Shown here: positions 42,597 to 51,385 of the stretch, piece after piece
Position numbering within the stretch: the stretch's first letter is position 1
Layout of the letters: each line of letters starts with the position of its first letter
Origin: Actinocorallia herbida
Lineage (GTDB): Bacteria; Actinomycetota; Actinomycetes; Streptosporangiales; Streptosporangiaceae
Reading direction: 5' to 3'
Length of the DNA stretch: 64,000 nucleotides
Assembly (NCBI RefSeq): GCF_003751225.1
Contig: NZ_RJKE01000001.1
Span: 6,448,001-6,512,000, forward strand
Notes under the pieces: generated by a model
Databases searched by the model: none
What the model was told of the DNA's origin: nothing
What the model saw: the letters and a program-made list of their open reading frames with translations, nothing else
Program-made: the position numbers and the translations under genes

Positions 42597-42631
42597 GGGC
42601 GCCGGCCCAGCGTGCTGCTGGACCGGCGCCC
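42597..42631. terminator. Bidirectional terminator between MpaB-like and DHA2 genes
   Basis: A 15-base stem (GGGCGCCGGCCCAGC paired with GCTGGACCGGCGCCC, one mismatch) with a GTGCT loop lies between convergent stops. CACAAAA precedes it, giving a U-tract for the minus strand. Confidence 0.82.
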
Positions 42632-42669
42632 CTACGACGACCCGGGCGCGCCCCGGGCCGTCGGCTCTC

Positions 42670-44304
42670 TCAGGCCTCCGCCTTCGCGGAACCGCCCTTG
42701 GCCTCGATCTCCGCCGTGAGGTCGGCGGCACCGGCGAGCCCGGCGGCCGCGGCCTTCGCCTCACCCGCGGCCTCCAGCTCCTCGGGCAGCTCGAACGTCT
42801 CGCGCAGCGCGGGCGGACGCAGGAACAGCGTCGCGATCAGGCCGATGACGGCGACGCCCGCGGACACCAGGAAGATGTGCCCGGTCGCGTCGCCGTAGGC
42901 CGCGCGCACGATCTCCTTGATGGGCTCGGGCATCTCGGCGATGTTCAGGCTGCCGCCCTGCTCACCCGTGACCGGGATGCCGGCCTTCGTCAGTCCCTCC
43001 TTGATGGAACTGGCGACGTTCGAGGCGAGGACCGCGCCGAGGATCGACACGCCCATCGCGCCGCCGAGCGACCGGAAGAACGTCATCGCGCCGCTGGCCG
43101 CGCCCATGTCCTTCATGGACACGCCGTTCTGCACGATGAGGACGAGGTTCTGCATGGACATGCCGACGCCGACGCCGATCAGCGCCATGAAGACGCCCAG
43201 CAGGACGAGCGCGGTCTGGTGGTCCATCGTCGACATGCCGATGAACCCGACGAGCAGCACGACCAGACCGGTGACGACGTGCGGGCGCACGTTCCCGGTC
43301 TTGGAGATGATCCGGCCCGAGACGGCCGAGGACACCAGGACGCCGAGCATCATCGGGAAGGTCAGCAGACCCGCCTCGGTCGGCGAGTAGCCGCGGCCGA
43401 TCTGGAAGTACTGGCCGAGGAAGACCGCGCCGCCGAACATCGCCATGCCGACCGCGAGGCTGGCGACGATGGCGAGGGCGGGCGTCCGCTGGGTGACGAT
43501 GTGCAGGGGGACGACCGGGTGCGAGGCACGCGACTCGGCCCGGACGGCGAGGGCGAGGATGACGACGGTGCCGCCGACCATCACCGCGGTCTGCCAGGAG
43601 AGCCAGGCGTACTCGTCACCGACGAAGGTGACCCAGATGAGCAGGAGGCTCACGCCCGCGGCGATGAGCGCGGCGCCCAGGAAGTCGATCTTGACGTTGG
43701 TCTGCTTCACCCGCTCGATGTGCAGCGACAGCCGCAGGACGAACGAGGCGATCGCCAGGAACGGCAGCATGATGAAGAAGCACCAGCGCCAGCCGAGCGG
43801 CGAGTCGGCGATGAGGCCGCCGATGAGCGGTCCGCCGACGGTGGCGAGCGCCATCACGCCGCCGAGGTAACCGTTGTACTTGCCGCGCTCCCTCGGGGGG
43901 ATCAGCGCGGCGATGACGACCTGCACGAGGATCTGCACCGCGCCCATGCCGACGCCCTGGATCGCGCGGAACGCGATGAGCTGCTCGGTGTTCTGCGCGA
44001 GACCGCACGCGATCGACGAGACCGCGAACAGCACGATGCCGACCTGGAGCAGCATCTTCTTGTCGAAAAGGTCCGCGAGCCTGCCCCAGAGCGGGGTGGT
44101 CGCGGTGGTGGCGAGCAGGGCCGCGGTGACGACCCAGGTGTACTGCGACTGCGTGCCGCCGAGATCACCGATGATCTGCGGCAGCGCGACCGACACGACG
44201 GTCGCGCTCAGCATGCCCACGCCGAGCACTGCGAGCAGTGCGCTGAAGGGCTTCATAATTTCCCGGTGGGTCATCCGATCCCCCGGAGCGTCGACGACTG
44301 TCAA
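42670..44304 (-). CDS. MFS multidrug exporter, DHA2 (EmrB/QacA) family
   Basis: 544 residues from the TTG at 44304, which has GGAGGAG eight bases upstream; the ATG at 44274 (MTHREIMKPFSALL) lacks a site but is possible. Fourteen transmembrane helices are visible. Motif A is LWGRLADLFDKKMLLQ, motif C equivalents are LGGVMALATVGGPLIGG, and motif D1 is in SATVVSVALPQIIGDL. It exports hydrophobic compounds using the proton gradient. It is divergent from a TetR gene, with a large inverted repeat between, the classic layout of a repressor-controlled drug pump. Confidence 0.94.
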   Translation of the reverse strand: MTVVDAPGDRMTHREIMKPFSALLAVLGVGMLSATVVSVALPQIIGDLGGTQSQYTWVVTAALLATTATTPLWGRLADLFDKKMLLQVGIVLFAVSSIACGLAQNTEQLIAFRAIQGVGMGAVQILVQVVIAALIPPRERGKYNGYLGGVMALATVGGPLIGGLIADSPLGWRWCFFIMLPFLAIASFVLRLSLHIERVKQTNVKIDFLGAALIAAGVSLLLIWVTFVGDEYAWLSWQTAVMVGGTVVILALAVRAESRASHPVVPLHIVTQRTPALAIVASLAVGMAMFGGAVFLGQYFQIGRGYSPTEAGLLTFPMMLGVLVSSAVSGRIISKTGNVRPHVVTGLVVLLVGFIGMSTMDHQTALVLLGVFMALIGVGVGMSMQNLVLIVQNGVSMKDMGAASGAMTFFRSLGGAMGVSILGAVLASNVASSIKEGLTKAGIPVTGEQGGSLNIAEMPEPIKEIVRAAYGDATGHIFLVSAGVAVIGLIATLFLRPPALRETFELPEELEAAGEAKAAAAGLAGAADLTAEIEAKGGSAKAEA

Positions 44305-44345
44305 CTCGGTTTCTCCTCCGCTGTGTTCAAGCGTCGAGAGCCTAT

Positions 44346-44375
44346 TGCACGCGATGCAACTTTGCATCATGTGCA
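44346..44375. promoter_or_regulatory. 30-bp near-perfect operator between the DHA2 pump and TetR
   Basis: TGCACGCGATGCAA and TTGCATCATGTGCA are inverted arms of 14 bases matching at 12, around CT. It is centred 43 bases from the pump's TTG and 59 bases from the TetR ATG. Its length suits two overlapping TetR dimers (QacR-like binding). Confidence 0.75.
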
Positions 44376-44418
44376 GTTATTCCGCGACTGTGCGATCCGA
44401 CACCTCTAGGATGTGCGC

Positions 44419-45000
44419 ATGACCGGAACGCAGGGCTTGCGCGAGCGGAAGAAGGCCGAGACCAGGCTGGCCGTGTACCGCGCGGCCATGCGGCTGACCG
44501 TCGAGGTGGGGTACGAGAACGTCACCGTCGAGGCGATCGCCGAGGCCGCCAACATCTCGCGCCGCACGTTCTTCAACTACTTCTCCGACAAGGCCGACGC
44601 CCTCATGTACGGCGAGGAGGAGCGGCACCGCAGCCTCATCGCCGCCTTCCGCGAGCGTCCCGCCGAGGAGTCGGGCTGGACCGCGCTGCACGCCGCGGCG
44701 GTCGACCTCTACGGGAGGTTCGAGGAGCCCGACCGCGAGTGGATCGCCCGCACGCTCCTCGCCCGGCGGCACCCCGCGCTGCTCGCCCGGCAGCTCGCCA
44801 ACCTCATGCATCTGGAGCAGCAGCTCGCCGCCCTCATCGCCGAACGCGACGCCGACACCGGTGTCCGCCCCCGCGTCATCGCCGCCGCCATGCTCGCCTC
44901 GGTCCGCGCAGCCACCAACCTCTGGCTCGACGACGACCAGTCCCGCCTGCTCCCCGAGATCCTCCACGAGGCCCTCAGCGCCGTGGCCTCCCCGTTCTGA
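44419..45000 (+). CDS. TetR-family repressor of the divergent DHA2 pump
   Basis: 193 residues from the ATG at 44419 with AGGA upstream. Helix-turn-helix: VTVEAIAEAANISRRTFFNY and FSDKADALMYGEEERHR. This TetR_N group with the SRRTFFNYF motif commonly sits beside EmrB-type exporters. It probably binds the 44346-44375 site and releases it when the pump's substrate is present. Confidence 0.93.
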   Translation: MTGTQGLRERKKAETRLAVYRAAMRLTVEVGYENVTVEAIAEAANISRRTFFNYFSDKADALMYGEEERHRSLIAAFRERPAEESGWTALHAAAVDLYGRFEEPDREWIARTLLARRHPALLARQLANLMHLEQQLAALIAERDADTGVRPRVIAAAMLASVRAATNLWLDDDQSRLLPEILHEALSAVASPF

Positions 45001-45115
45001 CGCGTCCGCCCGCGGCGTCTCGGACGGCGACGGCCGCCTCTTCGTTCCGACGTGCCCACCCGGGCGACGGCGGCGCTCGGGCAGGCGGTGCGCTCGCCCC
45101 TTCCGGCCTATCCGC

Positions 45116-45709
45116 TCAGGCGCGGACGGCGTGCCAGAGGCGTTCGGGGAGGAGGCGCTCGGCCTCGGCGAGGTCGATGCCCGGCGCGCCTGCGAGCCAG
45201 CGGCGTACGGTCTCGGCGACCGGGCCGATGAGCAGCATCTCCATCAGGGCGGGCGGCAGGTCCGCGATCCGGCCCGCGGCGACGTGCGGGGCCAGCCAGT
45301 CCGTCATCCGGGCGAGCAGCGGGTCCTTGACCGCGGCGACGGTCCCGGCGTGCGCGGGCAGGAACGCCGCGTAGGCCGAGGCGTGGATGAACGCCATCTC
45401 GTCGCGGTGCTCGCGTGCGAAGGCGAGGTAGGCGGCAGGCACGGCGCGCGCGCCGTCGGCGGCCTCCGCGCACTCCTCCAGCGCCGTGACGACCGACGTG
45501 AGCAGACCGCCCATGCAGCGCGCGTACAGCGCGGCGGCCAGCCCGTCGAAGCTGCCGAAGTGGTGATAGAGGCTGCCGCTGCTCACCCCGCTCTCCTTGA
45601 TGACCGCGCTCATCGTGAACCCCTCGCGGCCCTCGCGCGCGAACACCGCGAGGGCCACCTCGAGAAGCCGCTCGACCGTCCGCGGCGTGGTGCGGTGCCT
45701 AGGCGACAT
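45116..45709 (-). CDS. TetR-family transcriptional regulator
   Basis: 197 residues. Helix-turn-helix: FTMSAVIKESGVSSGSLYHH followed by FGSFDGLAAALYAR. The ATG overlaps the 3' end of the upstream SDR gene by 11 bases, so the two are coupled. As second gene of the pair it probably regulates the pair through the nested palindrome upstream of the SDR gene. Confidence 0.92.
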   Translation of the reverse strand: MSPRHRTTPRTVERLLEVALAVFAREGREGFTMSAVIKESGVSSGSLYHHFGSFDGLAAALYARCMGGLLTSVVTALEECAEAADGARAVPAAYLAFAREHRDEMAFIHASAYAAFLPAHAGTVAAVKDPLLARMTDWLAPHVAAGRIADLPPALMEMLLIGPVAETVRRWLAGAPGIDLAEAERLLPERLWHAVRA

Positions 45710-46502
45710 CGAACGCCGCTGCCGCGTCGGCCCAGATCCGCCGGGCCAGCGCGGTGTCGGTCGCGGGCGCGACGAGATCGGTCGGCCGCTCCTCCTCGTA
45801 GTAGAGCGCGGGGGACGGCTCCGCGACGAGCCGCGCGACGGGGCGGGCGCCCGCCTCGGGCGCGGCCCAGGAGCGCTTGACGAGCTTGAGCAGCAGCCCG
45901 AGGGGTCCCGGCCGGTCGCCCAGACCGGTGCGGATGACCCCGGGATGCACCGCGGTGATGGTCACCCCGGCATCCTTCCATCGCTCGGCGAACAGCGGGA
46001 CCGTCATGAGGTTGGCCAGCTTGGTGTCGGCGTAGGTGCGGATCGAGTGGAAGTCGAGCCCTTGCGGGGTCCGCTCCGGGTCCACCCTTCCCTTCGGGTA
46101 GAGGCCGGCCGTCACCTGCACGACGCGGGCGGCGTTCGCCTTGAGCACGTCCTCCAGGAGGTGGTTGAGCAGGAACGGCGCGAGGTGGTTGGTGAAGAAT
46201 GCCTGCTCGAACCCGTCGGCGTTGAGGACCTTCCGGCCGGGCCAGATCCCGGCGTTGTGCACGAGCGCGTCGGTCTCGGGGAACCGCGCCCGCAGCTCCG
46301 AGGCGAGCGCCGCCACGCCGTCCCGTGTCCCGAGGTCGCCGACGACGAGCTCGGCGTCCCCGCCGATCTCGTCCCGCGCCGCCTCCCCTTGCTCCCTGTT
46401 CCGCGCGACCAGCACCACCCGGTCACCGCGCTCCGCCAGCTCCCGCGCGGTCGCCAGCCCGATACCGCGCCCCGCACCCGTGATCACCACAGTCTTCGCC
46501 AT
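45699..46502 (-). CDS. Short-chain dehydrogenase/reductase
   Basis: 267 residues. The dinucleotide-binding loop is VVITGAGRGIGLATARELA, the NAG motif is ALVHNAGIW, and the YxxxK pair is TYADTKLANL. The residue at the usual catalytic Ser position is in VQVTAGLYPKG, so Ser appears to be replaced by Thr, an uncommon but tolerated change. It resembles retinol-dehydrogenase/WW-oxidoreductase-like SDRs. Substrate unknown. Confidence 0.9.
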   Translation of the reverse strand: MAKTVVITGAGRGIGLATARELAERGDRVVLVARNREQGEAARDEIGGDAELVVGDLGTRDGVAALASELRARFPETDALVHNAGIWPGRKVLNADGFEQAFFTNHLAPFLLNHLLEDVLKANAARVVQVTAGLYPKGRVDPERTPQGLDFHSIRTYADTKLANLMTVPLFAERWKDAGVTITAVHPGVIRTGLGDRPGPLGLLLKLVKRSWAAPEAGARPVARLVAEPSPALYYEEERPTDLVAPATDTALARRIWADAAAAFDVA

Positions 46503-46518
46503 ACCCCGCACCCTACGC

Positions 46519-46556
46519 ATTTACAGAGACCTTCTCTAGAGACATTCTCTGTAAAT
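46519..46556. promoter_or_regulatory. Nested palindromes upstream of the SDR/TetR pair
   Basis: An outer perfect inverted repeat, ATTTACAGAGA (46519-46529) with TCTCTGTAAAT (46546-46556), encloses an inner perfect palindrome TCTCTAGAGA (46533-46542). The AT-rich element begins 16 bases upstream of the SDR start. It fits cooperative binding of TetR dimers. Confidence 0.7.
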
Positions 46557-46580
46557 TCCGCCGAACCGGTGCCGTCGCGA

Positions 46581-47063
46581 TCAGGCGGGGCGGGTCGCGG
46601 CGACGCGGCGCAGGAGGTCCGTCAGGGTCGCGCGCTCCTCGGCGTCGAGGGCGGCGAACCAGGAGGCCTCGCGCGCGGCCTGGAGCTCGAACGCCTCGCG
46701 GACCGCGGCCTCGCCCTTGGCGGTGAGGGCGACGGGGACGGCGCGCCGGTCCGTCGGCGACGTGCGGCGCTCGACGAGGCCGGAGCGTTCCAGCGTGTGC
46801 ACGGCGTTGGTGACGGCCGAACGGCTCATCGCCGACAGCTCGGCGAGGCGCGCGGGCATGGTGGGGCCGAGGAGCCAGAGCTTGAACATCAGCCGGAAGC
46901 CCGGCAGCGTCCAGCCGCGCGGCCTGTGCACCGCGCCCTCCAGGTCGTTGATGAGCTGGTAGGAGGCGTGCAGGACGTTGTAGGCGAGCGAGAACAACTC
47001 GACGTCGGCGTCCGGCGCCACCCTCGGGATGCCCGCCCGGGCCAGCCTCTCGTAATCCTCCAC
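46581..47063 (-). CDS. MarR-family transcriptional regulator
   Basis: 160 residues from the GTG at 47063, which has GGAGGG five bases upstream; the ATG at 47090 lies inside the palindrome and has no site. Winged helix: LGPTMPARLAELSAMSRSAV, TNAVHTLERSGLVERR and the wing TSPTDRRAVPVAL. It is divergent from the flavin monooxygenase and most likely represses both genes through the 28-base palindrome. Confidence 0.9.
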   Translation of the reverse strand: MEDYERLARAGIPRVAPDADVELFSLAYNVLHASYQLINDLEGAVHRPRGWTLPGFRLMFKLWLLGPTMPARLAELSAMSRSAVTNAVHTLERSGLVERRTSPTDRRAVPVALTAKGEAAVREAFELQAAREASWFAALDAEERATLTDLLRRVAATRPA

Positions 47064-47086
47064 TTGCCCTCCGCGGCGCCGCTGGT

Positions 47087-47114
47087 CCATATTGTTACGC
47101 CTGTAACAATATGG
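47087..47114. promoter_or_regulatory. Perfect 28-bp palindrome between marR and the flavin monooxygenase
   Basis: CCATATTGTTAC (47087-47098) and GTAACAATATGG (47103-47114) are perfect 12-base arms around GCCT. An ATG lies at the outer end of each arm on the outgoing strand, and on each side the likely true start lies exactly 27 bases further on. Confidence 0.8.
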
Positions 47115-47137
47115 TCGAGTCGAATAAGGGTTGTCCG

Positions 47138-48799
47138 ATGCGCGTCATCATCGCAGGAGCGGGGATCGGGGGGCTCACCACCGCGTTGAGCCTGCACGCG
47201 GCGGGGATCACCGACGTCGTCGTCCGGGAGGCGGCCCCCGAGATCCGGCCGCTCGGCGTCGGGATCAACCTGCTTCCGCACGCCGTCCGCGAACTCACCG
47301 AGCTCGGGCTCGCCGACCGGGTCGCCGCCCTCGGCGTCCCGCTGCGCGAACTCGTCTACGCCAACCGGTTCGGGCACGTCATCTCGGCCGAGGACCGCGG
47401 GCTCGCCGCCGGATACCGCTGGCCGCAGTACTCGGTGCACCGCGGCGCGCTCCAGATGCTGCTGCTCGCCGCCGTCGAGGAGCGCCTCGGGCCGGACGCC
47501 GTCCGCCGCGGCGACCCCGTCACCGGGCCCGCGCACGACGCCGACGTCCTCATCGCCGCCGACGGCATCCGCTCGACGGTCCGCGCCGCGCTGTGCCCCG
47601 ACGAGGGCGCGCCGATCTGGAACGGCCTCACCCTGTGGCGCGGCGTCACCCGCGCCGCGCCGTTCCGCACGGGCGCGAGCATGGTGATGGCCGGGGACGG
47701 CACGAGCAAGTTCGTCGCCTACCCCATCGGCCCGCCCGGCCCCGACGGCCTCGCCCCGATCAACTGGATCGCCGAACGGCCCACCGGGGAGGGCGCGGCC
47801 CGCGAGTCGATGGGCGACTGGAACCGTGCGGTCTCGCCCGCCGCCGTCGCCGCCGACTTCGCCGACTGGGACTTCGGCTGGCTGCACGCCCCGTCCCTCA
47901 TCGCGGGCGCCGACCAGGTCTTCGAGTACCCGATGGTCGACCGCGACCCGCTCCCCCGCTGGACGCACGGGAACGTCACCCTGCTCGGCGACGCGGCCCA
48001 CCCGATGTACCCGATCGGCTCCAACGGCGCCTCCCAGGCCGTCCTCGACGCCCGCGTCCTCGCCCGCGCCCTGGCCACCGCGCCGACCGTCGCGGACGGC
48101 CTCGCCGCCTATGAGGAGGCCCGGCGGCCCGCGACCTCCGCCATCGTCACGGCCAACCGCGGCATGGGGCCGGAACTCGTCCTCGGTCTCGCCCACGAGC
48201 GCGCCCCCGAGGGCTTCGACGACATCGAGAAGGTCGTCCCCGAGGCCGAACGCGCGGAGATCGCGCTGCGCTACAAGCAGGTCGCGGGCTTCGCGCCCGC
48301 CGCCCTGAACGAGCGCGAGTCCTGGTCGGTCGGCCCCACCGGCGCCGCGCCCGGCCTCGCCCCCCTCGCCACCTTCCGCGTGGCCCTCGACCCGATCCTG
48401 CACCTCGGCCGGACCCCGCTCGGCGACCGCCGCGTCGTCAACATCACCGGCGGCTCCTTCCAGGGCCCCGGCCTCAACGGCGAGGTCCTGCCGGGCGGCG
48501 CGGACTGGCAGCTCGTCCGCGACGACGGCTCGGCCGCCATCGACACCCGATACACCCTGCGCACCCACGACGGCGCCCTCCTCTACCTCCAGACCCGCGG
48601 CTACCGCCACGGCCCTCCCGAAGTCCTCGCCCGCCTCGCCGCCGGCGAGCCGGTAGACCCCTCCTCCTACTACTTCCGCCTCACCCTCACCTTCGAGACC
48701 TCCCACCCCGCCTACCTCTGGCTCACCCGCACCCTCGCCGTCGCCACCGGCCGCCGCACCCCCGACGCCGTCCTCTACGACGCCTACGCCCTCACCTGA
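47138..48799 (+). CDS. FAD-dependent monooxygenase (PhzS-like) fused to DUF3237
   Basis: 553 residues from the ATG at 47138 with AAGGG upstream. Residues ~1-390 are a class A flavin monooxygenase: VIIAGAGIGGLTTALSLHAA (FAD Rossmann loop), LIAADGIRSTVRAALCPDEG (DG motif) and VTLLGDAAHPMYPIGSNGAS (GD motif). The layout is that of PhzS-like flavin oxidoreductases. Residues ~400-553 form a DUF3237 domain: GRTPLGDRRVVNITGGSFQG, LNGEVLPGGADWQLVRDDG and YFRLTLTFETSHPAYLWLT. DUF3237 is normally a separate beta-barrel protein. The fusion may add a second step on the hydroxylated aromatic or hydrolysable product. Confidence 0.9.
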   Translation: MRVIIAGAGIGGLTTALSLHAAGITDVVVREAAPEIRPLGVGINLLPHAVRELTELGLADRVAALGVPLRELVYANRFGHVISAEDRGLAAGYRWPQYSVHRGALQMLLLAAVEERLGPDAVRRGDPVTGPAHDADVLIAADGIRSTVRAALCPDEGAPIWNGLTLWRGVTRAAPFRTGASMVMAGDGTSKFVAYPIGPPGPDGLAPINWIAERPTGEGAARESMGDWNRAVSPAAVAADFADWDFGWLHAPSLIAGADQVFEYPMVDRDPLPRWTHGNVTLLGDAAHPMYPIGSNGASQAVLDARVLARALATAPTVADGLAAYEEARRPATSAIVTANRGMGPELVLGLAHERAPEGFDDIEKVVPEAERAEIALRYKQVAGFAPAALNERESWSVGPTGAAPGLAPLATFRVALDPILHLGRTPLGDRRVVNITGGSFQGPGLNGEVLPGGADWQLVRDDGSAAIDTRYTLRTHDGALLYLQTRGYRHGPPEVLARLAAGEPVDPSSYYFRLTLTFETSHPAYLWLTRTLAVATGRRTPDAVLYDAYALT

Positions 48800-48860
48800 C
48801 CCATGCCGCCCCCACCCCACCAGAGCCCGGCCCGCTCGACGGCCCGACCCCACCAGAGCC

Positions 48861-49470
48861 ACGCCCGTCCCGAAAACGCGGCCACCCGGAACCCGACCCA
48901 CGGCCGGCGCACACCGCGCTCCCGGGTCGGCCCGGAAACGCAGCCACCCGGGACCCGCCAGGCGCAGCGCGAACCGATGAGCCCAGATCGACCCAAAGAC
49001 GCGACCACGCGGAACCCGGCCCAAGGCAGGCGCACACCGGCATCCGCACCGGCCCGAGAACACGGCCCCCCGGGCCCAACCCAAGACAAGCGCACACCCG
49101 ACGTCCGCACCGGCCCGGAGACGCGACCAAGCGGAACCCGGCCAAAGGCAGCACGCACCCGACGCCCGCACCGGCCCAGCGACACGACGACCCAGGGCCC
49201 GGCCCGGGGCAAGCACAGACCCGACGTCCGCCTCGACCCGGAGCCACGACCAAGCAGAACCCGGCCAAAGGCAGGCGCACACCCGACGTCCGCACCGGCC
49301 CGGAGACGCGACCATGTGGGCCCAGCCCAAGGCAAGCACACACCCGACGCCCGCACCGGCCCAGCGACACGGCGACCCGGGGCCCGGCCCGGGGTAGGCG
49401 CGGACCGGTGTCCGCACCGGCCCGGAGACGCGGCCATGCGGGGACCGGCCGGGGCGGGCGTGGACCGGGC
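48861..49470. repeat. Ten tandem 61-62 bp intergenic repeats
   Basis: The landmark CGCACCGGCCCG (or variants) recurs at 48861, 48923, 48984, 49045, 49106, 49167, 49229, 49291, 49352 and 49413, a period of 61 or 62. Units run from a GCGCACACCCGACGTC start through an ACGCGACCAAGCGGAACC middle to a CCGGCCAAAGGCAG end. Units at 49106 and 49291, and at 49167 and 49352, are more alike than neighbours, showing a higher-order period of about 185. Unit length is not a multiple of three and all frames crossing it shift, so it is non-coding. It fills the spacer between the monooxygenase and the CocE-type gene. Confidence 0.85.
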
Positions 49471-49571
49471 GGCCGTGGCCGACGGCCGGGTGCTTCGTGA
49501 GCCGGGTCGGCAGCTTCGTACCGGGCCTTGTGGCCCGGGATGTACACCCCCTGTGAGTGAGGAGATCTTCG

Positions 49572-51134
49572 ATGGGTCAGATCGACGTTCCGGTGGTGCC
49601 GGTGACGACCGTGCACGGGCAGCCGATCGAGATGCGGGACGGGACCGTGCTGCGCGCCTCCGTGCACCATCCGGCGGACGGGCAGGGGCACCGGACGGTG
49701 CTGGTGCGCTCGCCCTACGGTGAGCCGACGCTGCGCAGCGAGCCGGTGACCTCCTATCTCCAGGCGGGGCTCGCCGTCGTGCTCCAGCACTGCCGGGGGC
49801 GCGGCGACAGCGACGGCGAGTTCACCCCGTGGGTCGACGAGGGCCGCGACGGCGCCGACACCGTCGCGTGGATCCGGGCGCAGCCGTGGTCGAACGGAGA
49901 GGTCGTGGCGATCGGCATGTCCTACCTCGCCGGGTGCGCGCTCCAGCTCGCGGCCGAGCGGCCCGAGGGCTTGAAGGCCGTGGTCGCCACCATGACGCCG
50001 CACGACTTCTACGACGGCCTGAACTACCTCGGCGGCGCGCTCGCCTTCGGCTCGGCCCACCAGTGGGCCGCGCTCCAGGGCCTGCTCGGCGCCCTGCACG
50101 AGGCGCGCTCGGGCGACGCCGCGGCGTTCGGCAGGCTCGGCACCGCCTCCCAGCTGATGGCCGGCGTGCCCGACGTGGCGGTGCCGCCCGCCGACCAGCC
50201 CGTCGGCGAGGTGTTCCCGGGCTGGCGCGAGTGGGTCGCCCATCCGGAGCGCGACGCCTACTGGGCGGAGCTCGCCGAGACGCTGCGGCACGACCGGATC
50301 GAGGTCCCGGTCATGCACACCGCGGGATGGTTCGACATCTTCCTCAAGGGCACCCTGGAGAACCACCGCCGCCTCGGCGGCCGCCTCATCGTCGGCCCGT
50401 GGACGCACCTGGGCCGCGACGGCACCGCGGGCGACGTGAACTTCGGCCCGCGCGCCTCCGCTCAGGCCGCGATGCTGGAGGCCGAGCACTTCGGCCACCT
50501 GCTCGGCAACGAGGGCGGCGCCCCGGTGAAGATCTTCGTGATGGGCCGCAACGAGTGGCGCGACGAGGAGGAGTGGCCGCTCAAGCGCGCCGTGCCGACC
50601 GACTTCCACCTGCGCCCCGGCGGGGTGCTGTCCACCGAGCCCGCCGCCGACGGCGCGGCGCCGACGGTCTTCCCGCACGACCCCGCCGACCCGGTGCCGA
50701 CGCTCGGCGGCAACCTCCTGCTCGCCGACGCCCGCAACGTGGGCGCCCGGATCCAGGAGTCCGGCCACCCGGGCGTGCGCGCCTTCACCACGGAGCCGCT
50801 CGCCGAGGCGCTCGAGGTCACCGGCGAGGTGACCGCGGTGCTGCACGGCACCACCACCGCGCCCGGCTCCGACTGGACGGTCAAGCTCGTCGACGTGCAC
50901 CCCGACGGCCGCGCGTTCAACGTCGCGGACGGCATCGTCCGCGCCCCCTCCGCGGCGGTCCGGCACGAAGTCGACCTGATCGCCACCAGCCATGTCTTCC
51001 TCCCGGGACACCGCATCCGGGTCGACGTCGCGGCCTCCAACTACCCGCGCTTCGACGTCCACCCGTCCCGGACCGCCTCCACCCAGACCCTCGGCCACCC
51101 CTCCGCCATCACCCTCCCCGTCATCCCCGCCTGA
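49572..51134 (+). CDS. CocE/NonD-type alpha/beta hydrolase (X-Pro dipeptidyl-peptidase S15 fold)
   Basis: 520 residues from the ATG at 49572 with GAGGAG eight bases upstream. The catalytic Ser is in VVAIGMSYLAGCAL (GxSYxxG region), the Asp in TAGWFDIFLKGTLE and the His in LIVGPWTHLGRDG. The C-terminal ~200 residues are the jelly-roll domain of this family (FLPGHRIRVDVAASNYPRFD). The family hydrolyses esters or amides such as cocaine and acyl-amino acids. Substrate unknown. It is a single gene with no signal peptide. Confidence 0.93.
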   Translation: MGQIDVPVVPVTTVHGQPIEMRDGTVLRASVHHPADGQGHRTVLVRSPYGEPTLRSEPVTSYLQAGLAVVLQHCRGRGDSDGEFTPWVDEGRDGADTVAWIRAQPWSNGEVVAIGMSYLAGCALQLAAERPEGLKAVVATMTPHDFYDGLNYLGGALAFGSAHQWAALQGLLGALHEARSGDAAAFGRLGTASQLMAGVPDVAVPPADQPVGEVFPGWREWVAHPERDAYWAELAETLRHDRIEVPVMHTAGWFDIFLKGTLENHRRLGGRLIVGPWTHLGRDGTAGDVNFGPRASAQAAMLEAEHFGHLLGNEGGAPVKIFVMGRNEWRDEEEWPLKRAVPTDFHLRPGGVLSTEPAADGAAPTVFPHDPADPVPTLGGNLLLADARNVGARIQESGHPGVRAFTTEPLAEALEVTGEVTAVLHGTTTAPGSDWTVKLVDVHPDGRAFNVADGIVRAPSAAVRHEVDLIATSHVFLPGHRIRVDVAASNYPRFDVHPSRTASTQTLGHPSAITLPVIPA

Positions 51135-51385
51135 TCCCCCGCCCGCCGCACCCTGGGACGGGCGCCCCGAGCACCCCGCGCCCGTCCCGGTCGTTCCGTC
51201 GCCGCCCGTCCGCACCCGTTCGCCGGCTCCGGCCGCCGGGTGGCTCTCCGGGCCATGGTCTCCGACCCGGAGGAGGCCGCCGTGCCCCCCGGCCCACCCG
51301 CGGATCGCCGCGCGCAGGCGCCGGCCCGCCCCTGCCAGGGAATCCGGCGCCGGACACCGGCCGATCCGCCCGCCCCACAGGACCG

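Noticed and set aside
48861-49470. CRISPR array
   Set aside because: Units are 61-62 bases with variation spread over the whole unit; there is no constant repeat with variable spacers and no cas gene.
48792-51385. Long minus-strand extension of the pentapeptide-repeat frame (to 1073 codons)
   Set aside because: It runs antisense through a complete CocE gene and the tandem repeats and has no protein-like sequence after the repeats.
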